64,000 bases of DNA. Origin: Plectosphaerella cucumerina. Lineage: Eukaryota; Ascomycota; Sordariomycetes; Glomerellales; Plectosphaerellaceae. The translations under genes were made by a program, and so were the position numbers. Below, piece by piece: positions 43,871 through 55,358 of the stretch. Under the pieces are notes generated by a model. The model saw only the letters and a list, made by a program, of their open reading frames with translations, made no database searches and was not told the DNA's origin. Numbering within the stretch: the stretch's first letter is position 1; each line of letters starts with the position of its first letter. Location: NCBI GenBank assembly GCA_020746995.1, contig JAGPXD010000001.1:4092001-4156000 (forward strand), in the 5' to 3' direction.

Positions 43871-45819
43871 GGTGAAAGAGGGGAGTCGTAGGGGGATATC
43901 TACTAGACCTAGGTAGGTTGAAGAGACGAGACGACCTTGAGGATCAGGGGAGGTGTTCTTCACAACGGTAGGTACTCCTAGGCTTGTTTTTATAGTTGAA
44001 GAACCAGCGCAAGTACAAGCGGCAGATCCTCGAGTCGGCCGCCCTCCACTCGGAGTGGGCTTACAGCTCTTCACCTGAGAGCTGCTGTCGTCTGACATGC
44101 ATGATCCATGACCTCACATCGTCCCCGGACCTGACGGCCCACCGCCATTCAGCGATGACCCAATGGGTACCAGGGCGCAAGGCCTTGGAAGTCTTGATCC
44201 GTGCCATCCGTAATTGCTGAATAACTCCGACGAGACCGCCGGCCAGACCGCGAAACTCGTCCGAGAGAGATCGTCGGGTTGCGGCGGTGGTGGGCTTTGG
44301 TGGGCCACGTGATGGCACCAGTTCCACGTCGGCCGCGGCCGGTCATCTTGGCGTCGGCATGGTGATGGAGAGGCAGAGAGGCCCAAGGTATGGGAGGACG
44401 CGTGCGCGATAGTTTCGAGAGCCGTTGTCGAAGTAACCTGATTTCTCAGCAACTTCTGTGCGACTTGGGGCAGATGGGAGGTGGTCAGCAGGAGCATCAT
44501 TGTCCATGGATGTTCTGAATTTTGGCTATAGCTCGAACGGGGCATATCCATCAAGGGCCAATAGCACCAGGCGGCATCCCGGTAGGCCCCAGATGACTAA
44601 GTTGTGACTACCCCAGAGACCCCATCGCTGGTCGGTCTGATCGAGTCTTCCGTTCCAGGTTGCTGTTTTTTGGGGGCGGTGTTGGAATGAGATCATCGTC
44701 TGCGACTGCCGGAGGCCAGGGGCAAGCCACGCAAGAAGCATCGATAGCCCGGCTTGGCTGATGCCTTGCTGCCACCTTGGCGAGACCACTGCAGGTACTA
44801 GTACCGGAACGCGCCGTAGCTGGCAGTTGTTTTTTACCTTTCAACCTAGATAAGATGATGGAGGCTGTGCTTCAAGGTTGAACGACTGGATGAGCCTCAT
44901 TCCAATCTACCGGGACCTTTCGACAGTCAATCGCCCGAGATTGTGCAGAGATGGTAACATCGCGTCTGGATGTGCCGGGGTCCTACTAACCGAGGTGCCG
45001 AGCAGCTCTCTGCCAGTGTGGAAGCTGCAGCTATTTTTTGTACTCCGAAATTGGAATGGAAGAGCACATAAAATCTCTAGTCGGCTTGAGTACGTGGTCG
45101 TTCCGTTCTCCGTGTCGTCTCCGGCATCGATGTCATGTACCTACTCATGTACTGTACCTGCTAGCAAACAAGCAGTAGGTGCTCGTTCCTGCATCGTATT
45201 CCAAGGCGGAGCTACCTATGCAAGATACCAAATACAGCGTGAAGAAATCGACACACACCGCTACTCTCGTTGGCAAGACTCCAGCCCTCAGTCGACCATG
45301 CAAAGACTCCGCTCCAATGCTATTGAACATGGACTGTGCATGAGATGTATCCGTCGTCGTCGTCACGTCGAGGAAGTAAGTACCTTGTCGAAGAAGGACC
45401 TAGCCGTACTGCTGTAGTCCAGCAGTACCCCGCCCCCGCTTTGAGTCCAGCCCCGGCCGTCACCAACACGATCGGAAAACCCTTATATTCGGCAGAAAGT
45501 CAACCTGAACGCCCGTACTACTCCCGCCCTCTTACGTGTGGTAAACCCACGGCTGGACAGGGGCAATTTTTCCTTGACCATCAGTTCAGGGAAAAAAAAC
45601 TCACACGACCATCGCCACCTAAGATCCACGTGGGTCGCCCGGCCCGAACTGCCAGCTGAAAGCGCCCAGTCCCGTCGTCGTCCCATCGTCGACTCACACA
45701 CCAGACACAAAGTCTCGGCCGAGAAGCGACCATCTTCAACAGCAACCCGCCAAGCCCACATTCCTCACTGCTCCATAGTAACCACGACCCAACTCATCTC
45801 GACTTCCCTTCAGCAAACC
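43871..45819. other. Intergenic, 1.9 kb
   Basis: Divergent region between the amidohydrolase and the acetyltransferase gene. CTAGACCTAGGTAGG at about 43901-43915 is palindrome-like near the amidohydrolase start. A plus-strand ORF of 179 codons (44878-45417) has no domain. No RNA gene is seen. Confidence 0.45.
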
Positions 45820-46865
45820 ATGGCATCAGCTCCTCCCCCCAGCAACATGGAATCCTCCAGCTCGGAAGTGCCTCCCCCTCGCCCCGAGGATGGCAAGTGT
45901 GCCATCGACGACTCAGCCGATGAGGATGAGGAGTCTGCCCAGATGATGAGGATCAAGTCGGCCGACCAGTACCGGACCAAGCACGACAAGAAGAAGGGCA
46001 TCCGTGTTCAGGAGATCCTGCCCTTCCACTTCAGCCCTATCTTCCTCCCCCTGACCGAGTCGCATCTTGAGTCCACACTGGCTCTTGAGAATGCTGCCTT
46101 CACCAACCCCTCTCACCGGTGCAGCCGCGACAAGGTGAGGCTCCTCCGCTCTCACCCCCCAAAAAATATGCTCACGTGCCTCTTAGCTCGCATACCGCCT
46201 GGCCCACTGCTCGGACATCAGCTTCGGCCTCTTCTGCACGGTCAAGCCGTCCGAGGCAAAGGCTTTTGGCCTCGAGACCGTCGATGCTGCCAACCTCGTC
46301 GAGACGAACCGCGAGGACGGCGCCGTTCATGCCCTCTTCGCCCACGCCGTCTCCACCCTTGGAAAAGGCCCTGTCGTGACCGACGCCGACATGGATTACC
46401 CCAAGAACTGGCGCGAGCACGGCGCCGTCAAGGACACGACCGTTGGCCACCAGGAGGAGGGCAGAACCATCTGCCTCCACTCCTTTGCCGTGTCCCCCAA
46501 GCTACAGGGCACAGGTGTCGGCAAGCTCGCCATGCGCTCCTACATCCAGATTATGAACGAGTCTGGTGTCGCCGACCGCATCGCCATCATCTGCCAAGAC
46601 TACCTGATCCCCTTCTACCGGAAATTCGGTTTCCAGAACCTTGGCGAGAGCAAGGCCACATTCGGCGGCGGTGGCTGGTATGACATGGTGAGACTGCGCC
46701 CTCAAATCCTGGATATCCCAGCACACCACTGACCACGACCCCCTGTAGGTCTTGGATCTTGGCGGCCCTCCTCACCCAGAGCGTGACCACCCTCAGGGCC
46801 ACCTTAGGCACTGGAGCATGGTTGGGAAGCGCCCCTCGGAGAGCAAGGAGTCTGAAGCAGCCTAA
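45820..46865 (+). CDS. GNAT-family (polyamine/arylalkylamine-type) N-acetyltransferase
   Basis: Exons 45820-46134, 46187-46687 and 46749-46865 give 310 residues. Introns (46135-46186 and 46688-46748) start GTGAGG and GTGAGA. Residues 1-65 are an acidic disordered tail. The GNAT core has LPLTESHLESTLALENAAF, CSRDKLAYRLAHCSDISFGL, the acetyl-CoA loop SPKLQGTGVGKLAMRSY, and the C-terminal CQDYLIPFYRKFGFQNLG. This pattern is close to the serotonin-N-acetyltransferase-like group, to which the yeast polyamine acetyltransferase Paa1 belongs. It would transfer acetyl from acetyl-CoA to an amine. The insert between alpha-2 and the core (about 125-175) is longer than in animal AANAT. It converges on URA5. 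Confidence 0.85.
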
Positions 46866-47106
46866 GGGTGCTTTCTTTTCAATTTCTTTTTCTTGCTCTT
46901 TCCCAGCTGGCGGAGGCGGCGTGCAAAAATAGGGAGGCGAGGCCCATCGGACAAAATCTCGACCACGGAAAAGGGGGGGGGGCATCTTCACTTTAGACTA
47001 CGTTAATTAATCTGTCAACAGGTAGCACAGACTTCCGGTCGGCCCAGCCACGTGTGGTTACTGCAGGACTCCCTCTCCCGAAGCACATTCGCGTCGCAGC
47101 CGCCGT

Positions 47107-47814
47107 CTAATCGGTGGCTTTGTACTTGGCGCGGTACTCCTCGGTTCTCCTGACATCCTCGTCCGAGGCGAAGCCCTTCATGCCGGCGATGATGTCGTCG
47201 AGGGTGAGGATGGCGTAGATGGGGATGCCGTACTCCTTCTTGATCTCGCCCAGGGCGCTGGGGCCGGGCTTGGAGTCGTCGCCGTCGGCGGCGGGCAGCT
47301 TCTCCATGCGGTCCAGGGCGACGACGATGCCGACGACCTCACCACCTTCGGCGCGGATCTTGGCGATGGCCTCCCGCTTGGCGGTGCCGGCGGTGATGAC
47401 GTCGTCGACGATGAGGACCTTCTTGCCCTTGAGGGGGGCGCCGACAATGTTGCCGCCCTCGCCGTGGTCCTTGGCCTCCTTGCGGTCGAAGGAGTAGCAG
47501 GTGTTGCCGAAGCGAGCCTCGTCGAGCTGGGCGAGCTTGTCGACGGCCGAGGTGGCGAGGGGGATGCCCTTGTAGGCGGGGCCGAAGACGATGTCAAACT
47601 GAAGCTTGTCGGGGCCGTCGACGGCCTCGATGATGCCGTGGGCGTAGGCGGTGGAGATGGCGCGGAGAAGGTCGGCGCGGTAGAAGTCGCCGGCGTTGAA
47701 GAAGTAGGGGCTGGTCCTCTTGGACTTGAGCTCGAAGGAGCCGAACTTGAGGATCTTGCCGTTGATGGAAGCCTGCAGGAAGTCCTGCTTCCACGCGGGG
47801 AGGGCCGAAGACAT
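47107..47814 (-). CDS. URA5: Orotate phosphoribosyltransferase
   Basis: A single exon of 235 residues. It converts orotate and PRPP into orotidine 5'-phosphate in pyrimidine synthesis. The PRPP-binding motif [13 protein letters not shown] lies at 133-145. [15 protein letters not shown] and [15 protein letters not shown] are diagnostic, as is the loop [15 protein letters not shown] with its catalytic Lys/His. The open frame extends 66 codons upstream, but [14 protein letters not shown] at 47814 agrees with family starts. It is divergent from NOG1, with 820 bp between starts. Confidence 0.96.
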   Translation of the reverse strand: MSSALPAWKQDFLQASINGKILKFGSFELKSKRTSPYFFNAGDFYRADLLRAISTAYAHGIIEAVDGPDKLQFDIVFGPAYKGIPLATSAVDKLAQLDEARFGNTCYSFDRKEAKDHGEGGNIVGAPLKGKKVLIVDDVITAGTAKREAIAKIRAEGGEVVGIVVALDRMEKLPAADGDDSKPGPSALGEIKKEYGIPIYAILTLDDIIAGMKGFASDEDVRRTEEYRAKYKATD

Positions 47815-48634
47815 GATGGCGGGGTAGGTGTTTTGTCTAGAAGTTTGGTGACCGAGGGGGTGGTGATTTGATAGGAGATCAAGACTTGCTCTAGAGTATC
47901 TGCCTTTCAAGCGTTGAGTAAGAAGAGAGTGGATTGCTTGGAAAGCTCGGTCGTTCAGGTTCTCATCACATCCGTGAGCAGACGACCCTGACTGAACCCC
48001 TCCTCCCGCCAAAAAGTGCCCGGTCTCACATCGCTGCTGCCCCGCGCCCCACCACGATTTTTTTCCATCCGGGTGGGGTCATGCAATTGTTTCTGAATGC
48101 CAGTACCAGTCGGTACCTCTTCAGCCGGGTGTGAGCGATTCGACCCTCGAGAATCGCGCCCTCACTTGCCTCCTGGAGCACGATGAATGAGCCTCGAAGT
48201 ATATAGGTGGAATCGACAGAAAAAGTCCACTCGGTGCATTCGGCCCAAGGTCTCACTTGAGAGAACGGACCCTTGGCCGAGGGGCACAGGTACAGAGACT
48301 TGCATGGGTGCGCCTGATCAGCGGGTAGCGAGCGATAAGATAAGAAAAGTGCCACCCCCCGGCGATAGAAAAAATTGTTGCACAGCGGCTCGCCTCTAAC
48401 CTCGACTCCTCTTACCGCCCAATGCCCGGTGTGCCTCGACCCTTTGCACCCACGGAGCCCACCTGCCATTCCCGAACATATCCAAGCGGCAGCACGGTCT
48501 AGAAACCCTCGTCCGCTCCTCTCCCACTTCTCGCAACCTCTTCAACCGGTTGCGCAGAGCATTCGACAGCGACCGTCGCACCCTCACCGACTCCCGACCG
48601 CCTCGAGCCACGCAGTGCTCGCCCGTCGCTCAAG
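47815..48634. promoter_or_regulatory. Bidirectional promoter region, URA5 / NOG1
   Basis: An 820-bp divergent region. The part next to NOG1 (48450-48630) is C-rich like a leader. No gene is seen. Confidence 0.45.
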
Positions 48635-50965
48635 ATGAAGACTCAGTATGCGCCATAGCCCACACCTACACCGAGGGGGGGAGAGAAGAGGAGCGAGGCA
48701 GCGCAACAGAAATGCTGACTTGCAACCCCCAGATGGAAGGACATTCCCAAGGTCCCCAACTCGACCGAGCTCATTGATATCGTTCTGAGCGCCACCCACC
48801 GCAAGCTGCCCACGCAGATCCGCAGCGGCTTCAAGATCAGCAGAATTCGAGCCTTCTACACGCGCAAGGTCAAGTTTGCGCAGGAGATGATCAGCGAGAA
48901 GCTCGGCGGCATCATCGAGGGCTTCCCCCGTCTCAACGACGTTCACCCCTTCCACAGGGATCTGTATGTGCCTGTGTGCCCGCCAAGGCCAGCTGAATAC
49001 GTGCTCACCGTCCCAGGTTCAACTGTCTGTACGATGCGGACCATCTGAAGATTGCGCTCGGCCAGCTGTCGACCGCCAAGTCCCTGACCGAGGGCATCTC
49101 GAGGGACTATGTCCGCCTCCTGAGTTCGTTAAGCCCCCGGCCGAACAAGGTCCCGCTCATCCGCTGACCACCGTTCCTCCTACAGAGTACAGTCAGAGTC
49201 TGTTCCAGGCCAAGCAGCTCAAGGTTGCCGGTCTTGGTAGGATGGCTACCCTCCTCAAGAGGCTCAAAGACACTCTCAACTAGTACGTCCCGCCTCACAG
49301 TCACACCGCAGAAAACCCCTAACACTCCATAGCCTCGAGAGCGTCCGTCAGCACATTGGTCGTCTGCCGGCCATCGACCCCAACACCCGCACCCTCGTCC
49401 TGGCGGGTTTCCCCAACACTGGCAAGTCCAGCTTCCTGCGCGCCACCTCCCGCGCCGATGTCGAGGTCCAGCCCTACGCCTTCACCACCCGCTCCCTCTT
49501 CGTGGGACACGCCGACTACAAGTACCTGAGGTTCCAGATTGGTATGCGCCGCTCTATAATTACCCCCGACTGCCGTATCTCTCTAACCATGCGCAGTCGA
49601 CACCCCCGGTGTCCTGGACCACGGCCTTGAGGAGATGAACACCATCGAGATGCAGAGTGTCACGGCCCTGGCCCATCTGCGCTCTTGCATCCTCTACTTC
49701 ATCGACTGCTCCGAGCAGTGCGGCTACACCCTGGAGGCCCAGATCAACCTGTACAACAGCATCAAGCCACTGTTCACCGGCAAGGTTGTCTACATCGTCG
49801 GTACGTGACTGCCCAACCCCCCCAGCATGTAACACCCCTAACACCCCCTTCAGCCAACAAGACGGATGTCCTCAAGCCCGAGGACATGGAGCCCGAGCGC
49901 CAGGAGCTTCTCCAGAGCATCCTCAAGTCCGGCGAGGTCGAGCTCCTCCAGATGTCCTGCAACACCCAGGACGGCGTTCAGGAGGTCAAGAACACCGCGT
50001 GTGAGCGCCTCATCGCTGAGCGCGTCTCCCAGAAGCTCAAGGCCGGCACCACCAGCACCGGCGAGATCAGCGGCCGCCTGGCCGACATCATGCAGAGGAT
50101 CCACGTCGCCCAGCCCATGGGCGGCCGCACCCTCGAGACGTTCGTGCCCGAGGGCATCAAGGAGCGCAAGAAGTACGACAAGGAGGACCCGGAGCGCATC
50201 CGCCTCGCGCGCGACGTCGAGGCCGAGCAGGGTGGCGCGGGTGTGTACAACGTCGACCTGCGCGCCGACTACATCCTCGCCAACCCCGAGTGGAAGCACG
50301 ACCGCGTGCCCGAGATCTTCAACGGCATGAACGTCGCCGACTACGTCGACCCGGAGATCGAGGCCAAGCTCGCCGCCCTCGAGGAGGAGGAGGAGAAGCT
50401 CGAGGCAGAGGGCTTCTATGACTCGGCCGACGAGATCGACGACGACGAGGAGGCCACCGTCCTCGCCCAGGCCGAGCTCATCCGCGAGAAGCAGGCCCTC
50501 ATCCGCAACGAGGCCCGCATGAAGAAGCGCCTCAAGAACCAGGCCATCATCCCCCGCCAAAAGACCCGCATCCCCCTCTCCAAGATGGACGACGCCCTCG
50601 ACCAGCTCGGCGTCGACACGCGCAACATCGTCAACCGCGCCCGCGAGCAGTCCCGCCCCCGCGGCCGCTCTCTCGCCCGCGCCCCCACCGCCGACGCCGA
50701 CGGCATGGACATCGACGACGTCACGCCCCGCGAGCGCCTGCGCTCCAAGAGCCGTCCCCGCGACAGGACGCCCGCCACCAGCCGTCGCGACGACGGTGTC
50801 ACGGACATGGTCACCCGCGACAAGGCCGACCGCATGGCCAAGCTCGGCCAGAAGAAGAGGAACCGCTACGCCAGGCAGGGTGAGGGTGATCGTCACACCA
50901 CCGCCTCCCTGGAGAAGCACCTGCTCGCCGGCAAGCGCGGCATCGGCAAGGTCAACAGCCGTTAA
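48635..50965 (+). CDS. NOG1: Nucleolar GTP-binding protein Nog1
   Basis: Seven exons, 48635-48645, 48733-48963, 49017-49123, 49186-49282, 49333-49541, 49597-49800 and 49854-50965, give 656 residues in frame. The start [12 protein letters not shown] and the block [20 protein letters not shown] are diagnostic. GTPase motifs are G1 [10 protein letters not shown] (about 171-180), G3 DTPG (220-223) and G4 NKTD (288-291). Next come [19 protein letters not shown] and the conserved C-terminal [14 protein letters not shown]. Nog1 is a GTPase needed for 60S subunit maturation in the nucleolus and nucleoplasm. Six introns of 50-87 nt sit in the 5' half only; the third has an unusual GTTCGT donor. The last exon is highly GC-rich at third positions. 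It converges on GDI1. Confidence 0.95.
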
Positions 50966-51668
50966 GCAGGACGAGGAAGACGGACGGCATGCGTGTCGTG
51001 TCGCAGGGGCACGAGAGGGAGAGAAAAAAAGCAAAAAAGTTGGCTTCGTCGTTTTCCTTTTCCAAACGGTTCTTCAGTCAACCACCACTCCCTTTCTGGG
51101 GTTTGGCTGGAGAGACGAACCTCACCTCGAGATCCCCCATTGGAGGCGTTCTGGCGCAAATTCTGGGCTGGCGGTTGCGGTGGTTTCCTTACTAGGTCCC
51201 CTCCCCTTTTTCTCAACTTCAAGGTGCTGTGATGCCGATGCCGGCTTGCCCACGCCACGCCGGCAATTGGCATGAGCAGAAAAACACAGCCTCGTCGGCT
51301 GGGAATGGCATGACGGACGATGACTCATTTGAGTAATGATGTTTCTTCTTTTACATAGATCGCAATACATGGCGTGCGAGGGTTGTTACATGCAGTACTT
51401 GAGTGAATAATAGGGAACCTAGTCTTGACATGAGAGGTGTAGGAGAAGAGACAGTCACACGACCGCTCTGCCTAGGTGCTGCTGTTCGATTTGCGGCTCT
51501 GCACTTCCAGTCAGTCTATCTAAGCATCACGTCCTTATATTGAGGTGAGTCTTGCGAATTATGCTCGTGTTTGGCGTTGCAGCACGGAAAAAGAAGGTTC
51601 TGTTATATCCTGCAACTACAGCGTTGCTACATACTATTTCCACGCTTCCCTCCGTCCCAGTCGGCTGC
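50966..51668. other. Convergent intergenic region, NOG1 / GDI1
   Basis: The 3' UTRs of two converging genes. It has A-runs near 51026-51038 and nothing else recognisable. Confidence 0.45.
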
Positions 51669-53594
51669 TTACTGCTCGTCCGCCACCTGGATGCCCTCCC
51701 GCAGGCCCTCGACGACGAGAGGCTCGCCGGCGACGCGCTGGTAGATGTTCCTGACGTTGTCGGTGGTGCTCTCGAAGTGGCTGGAGGCGTCGTAGCTCTT
51801 GGAGACGAAGACGTGATCGGCGGTGCCGTCGTCGAGGGGCTCGTAGATGGGGATGGGAGGGCCCTATGTCAGGCGTGGTTAGCTTGTGGGCTGCAGTAAG
51901 AGAAGGCAAATGTCGAACATACCATGAACTGCTCCTCGATCTTGCCGAGGCGGTCCAGACCGGGCTGGAGCTCCAGGTGGTGGTTGGCCGAGGTCTCGGC
52001 AATGGTCGAGACAATGGCGACCCAGTAGCCCTTGGGGCAGACGTTGTGGGCGGAGGAGACGCAGGCAACGTAGATGTCTATCAATTTTGTCAGCAGGTTG
52101 CTCTCATATTTCAGAACGAGCCATCTAGAACATACCGTGCTTGCGGCCAACCTGGCTCTGGGGAATGATGATCTGGGCCGAGTCGGCGTCGTTGGTGCCG
52201 GTGAGGGGGTGCTTAAGGATGCAGATGGCGCGGAGGACCTGGCCGACGGGCTTGACCTTGTTGGGGAAGTAGCTGGGGTCGGCGAGGATGGTCTTGGCCT
52301 TTGTCTCGAACTTCATCTCGTCGACGCCGGTCATGGTGGCCTTGATGCCCGAGACCTTGCCGTCCTCGTAGAGGACCTCGTCGATGTTGGTGTTGAGCAT
52401 GTACGTGCCGCCGTAGATGGCGGACAGGCGGGCGAAGCCCTGGGGCAGCTCGCCGAGGCCATAGAGGGGGTAGATGTAGGGGGACTTTCCGTAGCGGGCG
52501 ACCGAGTTGCCGTAGAGGCGGATGCGGTCGAGGGCTTCGGGGGCGGCGCCGGGCTTGTTGAGGTACTCGTCGTCGGCGTAGAGGGCCATGGCGTGGCCGA
52601 TGAAGTCACGGGTGCCGGTCTCGAGGCTGAACTTGTCGTAGAACTCCTTCATGGTAGCCGTGTTGAGGTCAAGGCCTGTGCAAGGAGAAGGCGGTCAGTA
52701 TGAGGACGTCGAGGCTGGCTAGGTCGGGAGGGCGTACCCTTGTGGGTGGCGGGGTCCTTGGGGTTGAAGGTGCCAACCCACTCGATGAAGCTCTTCATGC
52801 GGCGCTTCTCGAAGATGCCCATCAGGGGGGAGCGGAGAGCCTCAGCGGCGTCCGAGGGGACCTTGGCGACGGTGGCCTTGGAGCCCTGGCCCTGCTGGAC
52901 GTAGCTGCCAGCGACCTGCTTGAACTCGAGGTATCTTGTGACATCGGTGGAGACGAGAATGTTGGTGAGTTCGCCCGAGGACATGAGGAACTTGGGAACG
53001 AGGTCGATGCTCCAGTCATTGAGGCGGCCGTATTTCGTCCATGGCTCCTCGCCCTTCTGGTAGTTGCCGTACTTCTTGAACAGCTGGAGGGGTGGGATAC
53101 GTCAGAGGATGGCAACTTCAGGGGAAGGGGGGAAAGGTGACGACGTACCGTCTCGAGGTTGACAGAAGCAGCCTCGCTTTATTACGGTCAGTCAGCCTTG
53201 TCATGATGGATGCCAGCCTCGGGGAAGCTCCAAGTCTTACCCGCCGTAGTGGTCGTTGCGGTCGATGTGGAGGACCTTCTTGCCCTTGACACTGAGAACA
53301 CTGCACGGTGGGGGAAATCGGTCAGCTCTCTGTGCTACTCTCGCAAGCTACAAGACGGAGAGAAAGCATGGCATACCCCGACAGAATGCACTCGGTCAGG
53401 CCTAAACACCAAGGAGCGGTCAGTCAACGAAGCTCTCTCCATGTCGTGGCGACCAACCCCACGCGGGAGATATGCGGGGCAACGGCGCCGACGCAGCACT
53501 GTAGAAGGTACAGTACGGCCAGGCGGACGTCATGTCAACTCAACGTACCGGTGCCCAGCACAATGACATCGTACTCGGGGGCAATCTCATCCAT
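51669..53594 (-). CDS. GDI1: Rab GDP-dissociation inhibitor
   Basis: Eight exons, 53594-53549, 53401-53377, 53300-53241, 53176-53149, 53083-52738, 52675-52136, 52077-51923 and 51863-51669, give 464 residues. The joins restore the family N-terminus: EYDVIVLGTGLTECILSG, then VKGKKVLHIDRNDHYGG, then EAASVNLET. Other blocks are RLNDWSIDLVPKFLMSSGEL, YLEFKQVAGSYV, FIGHAMALYADDEYL, SPYIYPLYGLGELPQGFARL and AYGGTYMLN-like YGGTYMLNTNIDEV. The protein extracts GDP-bound prenylated Rab/Ypt proteins from membranes and recycles them. Introns are 58-147 nt with GTACGT/GTATGC-type donors; the first is longest (147 nt, 53402-53548). The first four exons are only 25-60 nt each. Confidence 0.95.
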
Positions 53595-54525
53595 AGTAGC
53601 GGCGGAAGTCGGGATGTCGGATGCGGCGGGAAGTGGTGCGGTCGCGGTCGTGGATGATGGAGGGGGAGGGTATTGGATTGAGGAGAAAGAACCGAGAGCG
53701 GGCGACGGCAGGCGGGAGGAGAGGGTATCCTGAGATGCATGTTAGGGTGGGGACCTTCAGGTCGAGGTTTCGGAGGGGTCATGCACCTTGGCGCCAGACC
53801 GGACGGGGGTACGGTACTTGAGCCACAAGTATCCAGACTATTGATTTGCGTTGACAAGGGCGGTGAAGGATACTTTCATCAAAGTACCCCCTGACCTCAC
53901 CGCAAACTCGCCGGAGCACATGCACTTCGAGGCGGGCCATGCTCTGTGCTCTGTGCTTGTGCCCGCCATGGATCATCAAAGTCGCTGGCATCGATCAACC
54001 CTGGAATATCTGGCTTCTATTTTTCTCGACGACTCTTCTCGAAGCCCGTCACCCGAGTGCACTGTGCCACCAGCGGCACGCTCGCAGAGCAGCCATCTTA
54101 TCCAAGGCTGTCGAGCCGATCCCGGTTTCAGTCGCCCTGTTTCCTCCCATGATCGCCTGACGTGACAGGTGCTCGTCCGCCATCCCGCATGAATGTTTAC
54201 GGAGAAGACGCCATTTCGGGGAATCCATCCCTCGATATGCACGGGCACATACACACACGCCTTGCACAGCACACTTGGACAGACACACAGCCGTCATCGG
54301 ACAATGGCATGAATGGCATCGCGGCTGATGAGGCACAGTTTGGCCGCCTCGTTTCCTGTACGGATATGCATCGTCTGTACATTGTGCAGGTGACCCCGGT
54401 CTCTATCTTACAGCACAGCACAGCAGTCCTGGCATCATCGCTTCCCTTAGAGTACATTTTTACAAGACCAACCCCTCCCGTGTCTCTCTCGGTTCGGGGC
54501 GGCCGCGTCGGCGGGCGGCGCGCCG
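53595..54525. other. Intergenic, 0.9 kb
   Basis: GDI1 promoter side plus the 3' flank of the uL29m gene. It has short random ORFs only. Confidence 0.45.
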
Positions 54526-55358
54526 CTACAGCTTCGGGGCTTGTTCGTGGGCGACCTTGCTTTCGGAAGATATCGTCGAAGGGTCAGCCTTGGCCTCAGC
54601 CTCAGCCTCCTGGACGAGGTAGTCGCCGCCGTTCTCGGCGTCGTAGCGCGGCGTGTAGGCGGGCCCCTTGCCAGTGAGGTTGATCTCGGGGTCCTCCTGG
54701 GCGAGCTGGTAGGCGTCTTCCCACAGGTAGTATCGCTCGGTGAGCACGTGCTTGATGCCCTTCATCGTCCGTTGAACCTGTGCAGAGGGAGCAGGGTCAG
54801 TTATATGCGTAGGGTCAGATCTCGGAAATCAGGGGCACATACGACGTGGTCCCTCTCGATGGCCTCATGCTCTCCGAAGCCCAGCTTCGTCCTAGCTCGC
54901 TCAGCGTTGCTCGTCGAGATGCGGTTGCGCTCGCGGCAGCACGCCCACCACAGGGCATGCAGGTCCTCCCAGCTCTTCTTCCTGAGCTCCTCGACCTTCC
55001 ACGGCCGGCCGTGGGCCTGGTCCTCTGCGGGTGTGTTGATGAGCTTCCCCTTTTGCGGGAAGAAGGCCCAGAGCGGGTGGTTCTCGTCCGTCTTAATCTG
55101 AGGCTTGTAGTCGGTAGGCCTCGGGATGTCTTCCCACGACACGGAGAGGGGCTCGCGGGGGCCGGTGCGCCTAAGGGGACTGACGCCGCGGATGCGGTTG
55201 TTGTCGCGGGTCTTGCGTGCGCATCGCGAGGCCGAAGTCGAGAAGGGGGCGGCTGCGGCGAGGAAGCTGGGCGCGGCCGAGCCGATGAGGCGGGGGCGGC
55301 CCTCCACCAGCCGCAGGAGATGGCCTGCAGCGGGCCGCATTGATGAGGAGCTCGCCAT
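54526..55358 (-). CDS. MRPL4: Mitochondrial large-subunit ribosomal protein uL29m (MRPL4/L47)
   Basis: Exons 55358-54843 and 54777-54526 give 255 residues. Residues 1-50 are rich in Ser, Ala and Arg with few acids, fitting a mitochondrial presequence. Family blocks are HPLWAFFPQKGKLINTPAED, GRPWKVEELRKKSWEDLHAL, WWACCRERNRISTSNAERAR and, across the junction, RDHVVQVQRTMKGIKHVLTE. The intron (54778-54842, 65 nt) starts GTATGT and ends GCACAG with a CTGAC branch. The protein is a mitoribosome large-subunit component, equivalent to bacterial uL29 with long extensions. Met43 of the upstream-open frame is an alternative start, six codons in. Confidence 0.92.

Noticed and set aside
43871..44098. 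76-codon N-terminal extension of the amidohydrolase
   Set aside because: The extension is Ser/Thr/Pro-rich without family similarity and would bury the signal peptide that begins at 43870.
44878..45417. 179-codon plus-strand ORF
   Set aside because: No domain, no signal peptide and no conserved-looking segment; lies in a divergent promoter region.
49850..51034. 394-codon minus-strand ORF opposite NOG1
   Set aside because: It is an exact antisense shadow of the conserved NOG1 last exon, produced by strong G/C at third positions; composition is a Leu/Gly/Val-rich artefact with no domain.
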